A stretch of 12,882 nucleotides of DNA from Pelagibacteraceae bacterium (lineage in GTDB: Bacteria > Pseudomonadota > Alphaproteobacteria > Pelagibacterales > Pelagibacteraceae), in contig VTPF01000014.1 in assembly GCA_008638025.1 (NCBI GenBank), positions 1 through 12,882 on the forward strand. Reading direction: 5' to 3'. Positions 6,599 to 12,882 of the stretch are shown here, one piece after another (within the stretch, counting starts at the first letter, position 1; every line of letters starts with the position of its first letter). Under the pieces are notes generated by a model. The model was not told the origin of the DNA, made no database searches, and worked only from the letters and a program-made list of their open reading frames with translations. Position numbers and translations under genes: made by a program.

Positions 6599-7360
6599 AT
6601 GGCTAATAATCTTATAGCAATTCCCGAGGTTAAAAAAATTTATGAGTTGTTAAATCCAAAACCAGATTTGACGAGATTTGTTGGAGGTTGCGTAAGGGAT
6701 ATTATTTTAAATGATAAAATTGGTGACATAGATCTTGCAACAATTCTTAATCCTGAAGAAGTTATAATAAATTTACAATCAAATAAAATTGAGTTTAAAA
6801 AAGATGCAATTAATTTTGGAGTAGTAACCGCAATTATTAATAATATTTCATTTGAAATAACAACTTTGAGGCAAGATTTATTTCCTGATGGAAGATATGC
6901 TAAAATTGTATTTACCAAAGATTGGAAGATTGATGCGCAAAGACGTGATTTTACGATCAATGCAATTTATTGTGGATGGACAGATATAGATGAAAATACA
7001 ATTAATTTTTGGGATCCTTATAATGGAAAGAAAGATTTAATTGAGGGAAAAATAAAATTTATTTCAGATCCAGAAATAAGTCTTCAAGAAGATTATGTGC
7101 GAGCTTTAAGGTATTTTCGTTTTTTTTATAAGTATTCTAGATTTCCACATGATTGCAATATTCTTGATAAAATTTTTAAATATAAAAAAAATATTAAAAA
7201 TATTTCAAATAAAAGATTAGAAAAAGAAATAAAAAAAATTTTATTACTTAAGAATTCAAGAGATATTCTTCAAGATAAAAATGTATTGGATTTGTTTGTT
7301 TATATTTATCCAGGTTTTGACAAAGTGTTAAATTCTAGTTTGGGTAAGGTGGATTTTTAA
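6599..7360 (+). CDS. Short CCA-adding enzyme / poly(A) polymerase family protein (class II nucleotidyltransferase)
   Basis: 253 residues of the family that adds CCA to tRNA 3' ends or A tails to RNA. The head domain is complete: VGGCVRDII (28-36) with the metal-binding GDID (42-45), SFEITTLRQD (84-93), the RRDFTINAI motif (115-123) and the neck motif EDYVRALRYFRF (164-175). After NKRLEKEIKKIL (204-215) only about 38 residues remain. Most bacterial members are nearer 380-420 residues, so the body and tail domains that contact tRNA seem to be missing. No continuation is possible: greA ends 10 bases downstream on the other strand and is intact. It follows tRNA-Gln by 10 bases without a Shine-Dalgarno sequence. 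CCA addition, repair of CCA ends or polyadenylation cannot be separated by sequence alone, so no gene symbol is given. Confidence 0.85.
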   Translation: MANNLIAIPEVKKIYELLNPKPDLTRFVGGCVRDIILNDKIGDIDLATILNPEEVIINLQSNKIEFKKDAINFGVVTAIINNISFEITTLRQDLFPDGRYAKIVFTKDWKIDAQRRDFTINAIYCGWTDIDENTINFWDPYNGKKDLIEGKIKFISDPEISLQEDYVRALRYFRFFYKYSRFPHDCNILDKIFKYKKNIKNISNKRLEKEIKKILLLKNSRDILQDKNVLDLFVYIYPGFDKVLNSSLGKVDF

Positions 7361-7369
7361 TACAAATAG

Positions 7370-7846
7370 TTAAACATATTTTACATCAATAATTTCGAAA
7401 CTTTTTTCTCCCGATGGAGTTTCTATAGTAACGAAGTCATCTTTTTGTTTTCCAATAAAACCTTTACCGAGCGGGGACCTGTAGTAAATAAGTCCATTTT
7501 TCACATCTGCCTCATCCTTTCCAACTATTTTATAAGTATTTTTTTTTTCTGTATCTAGGTCTTTTACTACAATTGTGCTTGCAAAGATTACTTTAGTATT
7601 CGTTGCAATTTTTGTAATATCAATCACTTCAGCCATTGCGATTGAAGTTTCTAATTCTTGAATTCTTTTTTCGTTTAATCCTTGCTCTTCTTTTGCAGCA
7701 TGATATTCAGCATTTTCTTTAAGGTCGCCATGTGATCTTGCTTCAGAGATAGCTGCTACTATTTTAGCTCTGGTGACATTTTTTCTCTCATCAAGCTCTA
7801 GTTTAATTTTTTCTAATCCTTGAATTGTAATTGGCTCTTTTTCCAT
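7370..7846 (-). CDS. greA: Transcription elongation factor GreA
   Basis: 158 residues, the same length as E. coli GreA. GreA enters the secondary channel of RNA polymerase and triggers cleavage of backtracked RNA. Seen in sequence: MEKEPITIQGLEKIKLEL at the start, the N-terminal coiled coil (about 10-75) with GDLKENAEYHAAKEEQ (40-55), whose acidic tip residues D41 and E44 support cleavage, and the C-terminal FKBP-like domain with SPLGKGFIGKQKDD (124-137). I chose ATG 7846 because it gives the standard N-terminus. ATG 7864 is in frame, adds six residues, and would overlap the end of hemF by 7 bases. It is last in the trmL-hemF-greA group and ends 9 bases from the converging CCA-family gene. 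Confidence 0.96.
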   Translation of the reverse strand: MEKEPITIQGLEKIKLELDERKNVTRAKIVAAISEARSHGDLKENAEYHAAKEEQGLNEKRIQELETSIAMAEVIDITKIATNTKVIFASTIVVKDLDTEKKNTYKIVGKDEADVKNGLIYYRSPLGKGFIGKQKDDFVTIETPSGEKSFEIIDVKYV

Positions 7847-7857
7847 AGAATTTATTA

Positions 7858-8700
7858 TTACCATGATGCAAGTGGCGGTAAAGACATAAATATTGCATCA
7901 ATATTTCCACCAGTTGCCAATCCAAATTTAGTGCCTCTATCAAATAAAAGATTAAACTCTACATAACGAGCTCTCTTCTCTAATTGCTTTATTTTTTCTT
8001 TTTCTGTCCATTTTTGAGACATTTTTTTTTGAATAATATTTTTTGCAATTTTTAAAAAAACTAGTCCAACGTCTTTAGTATATAAAAAATCTTTTTCCCA
8101 ATTATTAGTATTTAAATAATCATAAAATATCCCTCCATCACCTCGCGCTTCATTTCTATGAGGTAAAAAAAAATACTGATCACAATTTAACTTATGAATT
8201 TTATAATATTTTTTATTATGTAAATCACATGTATTTTTTAGCTCATTGTGAAAATATTTTTTTTGTTTTTTATCTGGAATGCAAGGAGTTACATCCATGC
8301 CACCTCCAAACCAATGTTTGGATGTAGCGATGAACCTTGTGTTGAAGTGAAGAGAAGGAATATTGGGATTTTGAAAATGAGCGACCAAAGATATTCCCGA
8401 AGCCCAAAATTTTGAACTTTTTTCAGTTCCTGGTATTTTTTTTTTGAAATTTTTATCAAAAGTTCCGCTAACTTCAGAAATATTAACCCCAACCTTTTCA
8501 AAAATTTTTCCATTTCTTAAAATACATATTTCCCCACCACCTTCAGACTTTGATTTTGATTTTTTCCATTTGGTTTTGGAAAATTTTATTTTGCTATTAG
8601 ATATTTTTTTTTCCAGCTTTTCAAATTCATCGCATATTTGATTTCTTAGACTTCTAAACCACTGCGATGCTAATTTTTTTTTTAAATTAATAGATTTCAT
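7858..8700 (-). CDS. hemF: Coproporphyrinogen III oxidase, oxygen-dependent
   Basis: A 280-residue HemF, which uses O2 to convert coproporphyrinogen III to protoporphyrinogen IX in haem synthesis. Seen in sequence: EGGGEICIL (53-61), FWASGISLV (98-106), the signature HWFGGGMDVTP (129-139), HRNEARGDGGIFYDY (181-195) and the C-terminal YVEFNLLFDRGTKFGLATGG (246-265), then SLPP and a final Trp. It is slightly shorter than E. coli HemF (299), mostly at the N-terminus. The O2-dependent form indicates aerobic life, in line with the bc1 complex next door. It starts 4 bases after trmL ends, without a Shine-Dalgarno sequence, so it is probably in the same transcript. Two runs of ten A on its own strand (8674-8683 and 8436-8445 in plus coordinates) encode lysines. 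Confidence 0.96.
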   Translation of the reverse strand: MKSINLKKKLASQWFRSLRNQICDEFEKLEKKISNSKIKFSKTKWKKSKSKSEGGGEICILRNGKIFEKVGVNISEVSGTFDKNFKKKIPGTEKSSKFWASGISLVAHFQNPNIPSLHFNTRFIATSKHWFGGGMDVTPCIPDKKQKKYFHNELKNTCDLHNKKYYKIHKLNCDQYFFLPHRNEARGDGGIFYDYLNTNNWEKDFLYTKDVGLVFLKIAKNIIQKKMSQKWTEKEKIKQLEKRARYVEFNLLFDRGTKFGLATGGNIDAIFMSLPPLASW

Positions 8701-8704
8701 TTTT

Positions 8705-9151
8705 TTATAAATTTATTTGTCTCAATGCCTCAGATGCTACTATAGCTACAGATGAGGTAATATTCAAAGATCTTGCATTATTTTTCATTGGTATGGTTAA
8801 TTTGTTTTCTATAGTCTCATGAATTATTTTAGGGACACCCGAGCTTTCTCTGCCGAAAATTAAAGTATCATTTTTGTAATAAGAAAAAGTGGAGTAGTTT
8901 TTTGTTGATTTTGTGGTAAGTAAAATTAATCTCATATTTTTTTTATTTTCTAAAAAGTTTTCATAAGATTCATAAAATTTTAAATTACAATTTTCTAAGT
9001 AATCTAAATAGATTCTATCAAGTTTTTTTTTGTCAAAAAAATAGCCACAAGGTTTAATAATTTCTAAATTAATCCCCAGGCATGAGCAAATTCTTATTAT
9101 TGCAGCTGTATTTTGTGCAATATCTGGTTGATAAAGGGCTATATTAATCAT
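8705..9151 (-). CDS. trmL: tRNA (cytidine(34)-2'-O)-methyltransferase TrmL
   Basis: A 148-residue SPOUT-class methyltransferase. TrmL methylates the ribose at the wobble position of certain tRNA-Leu species using AdoMet. Seen in sequence: MINIALYQPDIAQNTAAIIR at the start with the conserved QN (13-14), FGRESSGVP (99-107), and the knot-forming TIPMKNNARSLNITSSVAIV (119-138) followed by EALRQ. The length is typical of this compact family, which has only the SPOUT domain. It is the first gene of the minus-strand group with hemF and greA and is divergent from petA across 81 bases. It has no Shine-Dalgarno sequence, and a promoter candidate ends only a few bases before its ATG. Confidence 0.93.
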   Translation of the reverse strand: MINIALYQPDIAQNTAAIIRICSCLGINLEIIKPCGYFFDKKKLDRIYLDYLENCNLKFYESYENFLENKKNMRLILLTTKSTKNYSTFSYYKNDTLIFGRESSGVPKIIHETIENKLTIPMKNNARSLNITSSVAIVASEALRQINL

Positions 9152-9156
9152 TTTTA

Positions 9157-9185
9157 ATATTATTATGCGTCATCGTGGCTATCAA
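9157..9185 (-). promoter_or_regulatory. Candidate promoter for trmL-hemF-greA
   Basis: On the minus strand TTGATA (9185-9180) and TAATAT (9162-9157) are separated by 17 bases; the first matches the -35 consensus at 5 of 6 and the second the -10 at 4 of 6. The -10 element ends 5 bases before the trmL ATG, so transcription would begin at or next to the start codon, giving a leaderless message. The AT-rich background weakens the call. Confidence 0.32.
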
Positions 9186-9198
9186 CTATATTGATATT

Positions 9199-9226
9199 TT
9201 TTCATATATACAGGAAAGTCTATAAT
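9199..9226 (+). promoter_or_regulatory. Candidate promoter for petABC
   Basis: A perfect TATAAT lies at 9221-9226, with a weak -35 match TTTTCA (9199-9204) 16 bases upstream. From the -10 position, transcription would start about base 9233, exactly the petA ATG. AGGAAAG at 9212-9218 resembles a Shine-Dalgarno sequence but sits about 15 bases from the ATG, which is long, and would lie upstream of that start point. An upstream promoter that includes it is the alternative. Confidence 0.38.
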
Positions 9227-9232
9227 TAAAAA

Positions 9233-9760
9233 ATGAGCGAAATTAAAAACAAAGACAAAACAACCAGAAGAGATTTTTTAACTACAGTAACTGCGACTGT
9301 TGGAGCTGTAGGAGTTGGTGCTGCAGTGTTGCCAGTTATAAGCCAAATGAATCCAGACTCGTCTGTAAAAGCATTGGCGTCAATTGAAGTTGATCTTTCA
9401 AAAGTCAAAGAAGGGCAGGAGATAACAGTTCTTTGGAGGGGCAAGCCTGTATTTATTAAAAGAAGAACTAAGGAAGAAATTCAAAAAGCACAACAAACCA
9501 ATCTTAAAGATTTAAAAGATCCCCAAGAGGACAAGTTAAGAGTTAAAAAAGGGAAGGATGAGTGGTTAGTTGTTGTTGGGGTTTGTACACATTTAGGATG
9601 TGTACCTATAGGAGGCAAGGGAGACTACAATGGATGGTTCTGTCCTTGTCATGGATCTCACTATGACACCTCTGGAAGAATTAGAAAAGGACCAGCTCCT
9701 ACAAATCTAGAAGTCCCTCAGTATGAATTTGTGAGCAATGATAAAATTAAAATAGGATAA
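9233..9760 (+). CDS. petA: Rieske iron-sulfur subunit of the cytochrome bc1 complex
   Basis: 175 residues. The Rieske protein takes electrons from ubiquinol and passes them to cytochrome c1. Seen in sequence: a twin-arginine-type start TTRRDFL (10-16), a hydrophobic membrane anchor (about 17-36), a flexible Ala-containing hinge (KALAS, 46-50) and the [2Fe-2S] cluster motifs CTHLGC (118-123) and CPCHGSH (137-143). C118, H120, C137 and H140 are the expected ligands, and C123 with C139 the stabilising disulfide. GPAP (153-156) follows as usual. The soluble domain lies in the periplasm. It is first in petA-petB-petC, 10 bases before petB. Length and motifs are normal for alphaproteobacteria. Confidence 0.97.
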   Translation: MSEIKNKDKTTRRDFLTTVTATVGAVGVGAAVLPVISQMNPDSSVKALASIEVDLSKVKEGQEITVLWRGKPVFIKRRTKEEIQKAQQTNLKDLKDPQEDKLRVKKGKDEWLVVVGVCTHLGCVPIGGKGDYNGWFCPCHGSHYDTSGRIRKGPAPTNLEVPQYEFVSNDKIKIG

Positions 9761-9770
9761 ATTATTTCTA

Positions 9771-11078
9771 ATGAATGATCAAACTTCAAAAACATCAAAA
9801 GAACATTTTGAGCCAGTCCATACAAACAAAGTAGGGGGATCGCCTTTTACTGGTGTCACTGGATGGATAGATAATCGTCTTCCAATAATTAGAATGTTTA
9901 GGCATGAGTATTTAGATTTTCAGGTTCCTAAATCCCTAAGTTACTTTTGGAGTTTTGGAGGAATACTTACTATTTGTCTTGTGCTTTTAATTGTCACAGG
10001 AATTAGTTTAGGCATGCATTACAAGCCTGACGCAAATCAAGCATTTGATTCAGTAGAAAAAATTATGAGAGATGTAAATTTTGGATGGTTAATTCGATAT
10101 GCGCATATGAATTTGGCTTCATTCTTTTTTATAGCGGTTTATTTGCATATTTTTAGAGGACTTTACTACGGATCTTATAAAGAACCACGAGAGCTGATGT
10201 GGTTGCTTGGAATAGTTATTTTCTTTTTAATGATGGCAACAGCATTTTTAGGTTATACGCTTCCTTGGGGACAGATGAGTTATTGGGGCGCAACCGTTAT
10301 AACGAATTTATTTTCAGCAGTCCCACTAGTTGGTGATTTTATTGTTACTTGGCTGTGGGGTGACTATGCCGTAGGAGATGCAGCCCTAAATCGTTTTTAT
10401 GTATTGCATTGGTTAATTGCTTTTTTAATTGTTGGAGTAGTTGTTTTTCATGTTATAGCCCTTCACATTGTTGGGTCTAATAACCCTTCAGGTATTGAGC
10501 CAAAAGATACAAGAGATACTGTTTCCTTTTCTCCATTCACAACCAGTAAGGATTTATTAGCAATGTTGGTTTTTTTGTTAATATTTGTTGCAGTTATGAT
10601 GTACGCACCAAATTATTTGGGTCACCCTGATAATTATATACCTGCAAATCCTATGGTTACTCCAGCACATATAGTTCCTGAATGGTATTTTTTGCCATTT
10701 TATGCAATTTTAAGAAGTATCCCAGATAAACTCATGGGTGTAATTGCAATGGTAAGCAGTATAGCTGTGCTGGGATTATTGCCATGGTTAGATTTTAGCA
10801 AGGTTAGGTCAAGCGTATTTAGACCAATTTGGAAACAATGTATTTTTCTATTTGTTTTAGATTTTTTTGTGCTTATGTACATTGGTGGAGCACCAGCCGA
10901 GGGAATCTATTTAGTAATCGCTAGAATTGGAACTGCTTTTTGTTTTGCTTTCTTTTTCATTTTAGCTCCTTTAGTTTCTATTATTGAAAAACCTTTGCCA
11001 ATGCCAACTAGTATTCATGAATTTGAAGAATGGAAAAAACAAGGAAAAATAAAAACAATAAAATTATTTAATAAATAA
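9771..11078 (+). CDS. petB: Cytochrome b subunit of the bc1 complex
   Basis: A 435-residue integral membrane protein carrying both b haems and the ubiquinol oxidation and ubiquinone reduction sites. The haem ligands are visible with correct spacing: H112 and H126 in helix B, H213 and H227 in helix D, each pair 14 apart. PEWYFLPFYAILRS (303-316) holds the PEWY motif of the quinol-oxidation site, and PWGQMSYWGATV (165-176) the helix-C part. About eight hydrophobic segments are present. Length matches the proteobacterial one-piece cytochrome b rather than the split b6/subunit IV. It sits between petA (10 bases) and petC (5 bases); AGGA at 9754-9757 is a poor, distant Shine-Dalgarno match. Confidence 0.98.
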   Translation: MNDQTSKTSKEHFEPVHTNKVGGSPFTGVTGWIDNRLPIIRMFRHEYLDFQVPKSLSYFWSFGGILTICLVLLIVTGISLGMHYKPDANQAFDSVEKIMRDVNFGWLIRYAHMNLASFFFIAVYLHIFRGLYYGSYKEPRELMWLLGIVIFFLMMATAFLGYTLPWGQMSYWGATVITNLFSAVPLVGDFIVTWLWGDYAVGDAALNRFYVLHWLIAFLIVGVVVFHVIALHIVGSNNPSGIEPKDTRDTVSFSPFTTSKDLLAMLVFLLIFVAVMMYAPNYLGHPDNYIPANPMVTPAHIVPEWYFLPFYAILRSIPDKLMGVIAMVSSIAVLGLLPWLDFSKVRSSVFRPIWKQCIFLFVLDFFVLMYIGGAPAEGIYLVIARIGTAFCFAFFFILAPLVSIIEKPLPMPTSIHEFEEWKKQGKIKTIKLFNK

Positions 11079-11083
11079 AAATT

Positions 11084-11878
11084 ATGAAATCTAGTCTTTT
11101 TAAATCAAGTTATTTATTTATAATTTTGTTTTTGTTTTCTTTTTCAAATATTTCTTTTTCTAAGGAAACTAATGTCGAGCTACTAAAACCAAGCTGGTCA
11201 TTTGATGGTTTTTTTGGAAAGTTTGATAGAGCTTCATTACAAAGAGGATATCAGGTATATAAAGAAGTTTGTGCATCATGCCACTCCATGAAACAACTTA
11301 GCTATAGAAACCTTGGAGAGCAAGGAGGTCCTGAATTTACAGAGGCAGAAGTTAAAGCTATAGCATCACAATACGAAGTTCTTGATGGACCTAATGCTGA
11401 AGGAGAAATGTTTACTAGAAAAGGAAAGCCATCAGATAAATTTAAAAGTCCTTATTTAAATGAAAATGCATCTAGGGCGGCAAATGGTGGAGCTTATCCT
11501 CCGGACATGTCTGTTCTAGTCAAAGCTAGACCGGGAGGATCAGACTATATTTATTCTCTATTAATGGGTTATGAGGAAAAAGTTCCAGATAATATTAAAT
11601 TAGAGGATGGTGTTTATTATAATAAATATATGCCAGGAAATAAAATTAGAATGGCAAAACCACTAAGCGAAGGTTCAGTTAGTTACACAGATGGAACCAA
11701 GGCAACTCAGGAACAGCTTTCAAAAGATGTTGTAGCATTTTTAACATGGGCAGCGGAACCCCATTTAGAAGCTAGAAAAAAATTAGGATTTAAATCAGTT
11801 GTGTACTTATTGATTTTAACTATTTTAGTTTACTTTGTGAAAAAGAAAATCTGGTTACGTGTTGAACCTAAAGTGTAA
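11084..11878 (+). CDS. petC: Cytochrome c1 subunit of the bc1 complex
   Basis: 264 residues. Cytochrome c1 accepts electrons from the Rieske centre and passes them to soluble or membrane-bound cytochrome c. Seen in sequence: a signal peptide (1 to about 26, ending near SFS/KE), the covalent haem motif CASCH (63-67), NGGAYPPDMSVLVKARPGGSDYIY (conserved c1 core, from 134), the probable axial Met in NKIRMAKPLS (M190), and one C-terminal membrane anchor (about 237-252) followed by a basic tail KKK. The main domain faces the periplasm. It is last in petABC and its final 24 bases overlap the end of the converging ychF. No Shine-Dalgarno sequence is visible in the 5-base gap from petB, so coupled translation is likely. 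Confidence 0.97.
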   Translation: MKSSLFKSSYLFIILFLFSFSNISFSKETNVELLKPSWSFDGFFGKFDRASLQRGYQVYKEVCASCHSMKQLSYRNLGEQGGPEFTEAEVKAIASQYEVLDGPNAEGEMFTRKGKPSDKFKSPYLNENASRAANGGAYPPDMSVLVKARPGGSDYIYSLLMGYEEKVPDNIKLEDGVYYNKYMPGNKIRMAKPLSEGSVSYTDGTKATQEQLSKDVVAFLTWAAEPHLEARKKLGFKSVVYLLILTILVYFVKKKIWLRVEPKV

Positions 11879-12882
11879 AATATCTCCATCTTTTACTAAA
11901 TAGTCTTTTCCTTCAATTCTTAGTTTGCCTTTTTCTCTTGCTCCAGCCTCTCCATTACAAGCGATGAAATCTTCATAACTGATTGTCTCTGCTTTGATAA
12001 AGCCTTTTTTAAAATCAGTATGAATGACTTCAGCAGCATCAGGAGCTTTGCACACACTTGGTATTGTCCACGCTCTAGTTTCTTCAGGGCCAGCAGTGAA
12101 ATAGGTACTTAGATTTAATGCTTTGTAACTAGATTTTATTACTCTATCAAGGCCAGTTTCAACAATATTTAGTTCTTTCATGAATTCTGTAGCCTCGCCT
12201 TCGCTAAGCTCGGTAATCTGCTGCTCGATTTCAGCAGAAATATTTACTACTTCTTCATTATTAAATTTTTCCTTAACCATTTCAGTATATTTATTTCCTG
12301 AAGAAATGCTTTCTTCACCAGTGTTGCATACTAAAATTTTTGGTTTTAATGTTAGAATCGAAGCGCTATTGATTACCTTTGAATCGAAATCTTTTCTTAA
12401 GGAGTATGGATTTTGACCTTTTTGTAAAAATTCATAGCATTTTTCAACTAACTTTGTTTGCTCTTCGCTCTCTGTAATATTTTTATTTTTTTTTCCTATT
12501 CTTTTTTCTAAAGATTCTAAATCAGCAAGCATTAATTCTGTTTCAATAATTTCAAAATCTCTAATTGGATCAACAGTTTTATTAACATTCTGTATTTCAT
12601 CTGACTCAAAGCATCTTAGTAAATGAACAATTGCGTCTACTTCTCTTATATGAGAAAGAAATTTGTTACCTAATCCCTCACCTTTAGAAGCTCCAGCTAC
12701 CAAACCTGCAATATCAACAAAGGTAATTAATGTTGGTATAATTTTTTTTGATTTTGCAATTTTACTTATTTTATCTATTCTTTCATCTGGAACAGCCACA
12801 ACACCAATATTTGGTTCAATCGTACAAAAAGGAAAATTAGCTGCTTCTGCATTTTTAGATTTCGTTAAAGCATTAAACATTG
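11855..12882 (-). CDS. ychF: YchF/Obg-like ATPase, missing its 5' end (continues beyond the window)
   Basis: About 341 residues are visible, running to the window edge. The ATG at 12878-12880 is probably internal: family members have a P-loop GLPNVGKST just before the FNALTKS seen here, so some 20 N-terminal residues lie outside. YchF is an OBG-family P-loop protein that prefers ATP. Seen in sequence: PFCTIEPNIGVV (switch I region), DIAGLVAGASKGEGLGNKFL (the G3 motif, with Leu in place of a catalytic Gln), VCNTGEE in place of NKxD, consistent with ATP preference, a central helical region (about 115-145) and a C-terminal TGS domain that ends GKDYLVKDGDILHFRF. Its stop overlaps petC by 24 bases on the opposite strand. 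Confidence 0.96.
   Translation of the reverse strand, partial: MFNALTKSKNAEAANFPFCTIEPNIGVVAVPDERIDKISKIAKSKKIIPTLITFVDIAGLVAGASKGEGLGNKFLSHIREVDAIVHLLRCFESDEIQNVNKTVDPIRDFEIIETELMLADLESLEKRIGKKNKNITESEEQTKLVEKCYEFLQKGQNPYSLRKDFDSKVINSASILTLKPKILVCNTGEESISSGNKYTEMVKEKFNNEEVVNISAEIEQQITELSEGEATEFMKELNIVETGLDRVIKSSYKALNLSTYFTAGPEETRAWTIPSVCKAPDAAEVIHTDFKKGFIKAETISYEDFIACNGEAGAREKGKLRIEGKDYLVKDGDILHFRFNT

Noticed and set aside
7361..7369. Possible terminator between the CCA-family gene and greA
   Set aside because: Only 9 bases separate the stops and no stem-loop with a T-tract can be drawn there or just beyond.
8444..8641. Open frame opposite hemF on the plus strand
   Set aside because: It lies wholly over a conserved hemF coding region; its composition is that expected of the antisense of a lysine-rich segment.
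1..12882. CRISPR array, insertion sequence, prophage, toxin-antitoxin or defence cassette
   Set aside because: No spaced repeats, transposase, integrase, terminal repeats or recognisable defence genes are present; the orphan methyltransferase is the CcrM type without a nuclease partner.

Overview
The window is a gene-dense, very AT-rich bacterial chromosome segment. It carries alphaproteobacterial core genes: a CcrM-type GANTC methyltransferase with a RAMA tail, a petABC cytochrome bc1 operon next to trmL and hemF, and a mutY/ccrM/rnhB neighbourhood. Only about 200 bases (under 2%) lie outside genes. Together these suggest a streamlined, aerobic alphaproteobacterium of the SAR11 (Pelagibacterales) type or a similarly AT-rich marine lineage. 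This placement is inference; no rRNA gene is present to confirm it.

Layout: (1) 1-1520, plus strand: the 3' end of a probable mutY, overlapping the start of a flavin monooxygenase. (2) 1504-3952, minus strand: transcribed as a family-4-like uracil-DNA glycosylase, then rnhB, then ccrM. (3) 3951-7360, plus strand: a secreted or periplasmic TPR protein, ispE, tRNA-Gln(UUG) and a short CCA-adding/poly(A) polymerase-family gene, almost without gaps. (4) 7370-9151, minus strand: trmL, hemF, greA. (5) 9233-11878, plus strand: petA, petB, petC. (6) 11855-12882, minus strand: ychF, whose 5' end lies beyond the window.

Together the genes cover DNA upkeep (removal of uracil, of A opposite 8-oxoG, and of ribonucleotides, plus GANTC methylation), isoprenoid precursor synthesis (ispE), tRNA maturation and modification (trmL, the CCA-adding family gene, tRNA-Gln), transcript elongation (greA), aerobic haem synthesis (hemF) and the bc1 complex that uses haem.

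No mobile element, CRISPR array, phage gene or clearly new multi-gene system is visible. The unusual points are mostly architectural. The uracil-DNA glycosylase and TPR genes have start codons that overlap by two bases on opposite strands. Two convergent gene pairs overlap at their 3' ends, and no intrinsic terminator is recognisable. A tRNA is wedged between two protein genes. The CCA-adding family protein lacks most of its usual C-terminal part, the uracil-DNA glycosylase lacks the iron-sulfur cysteines of its family, and the promoters in the trmL/petA gap could give leaderless transcripts.
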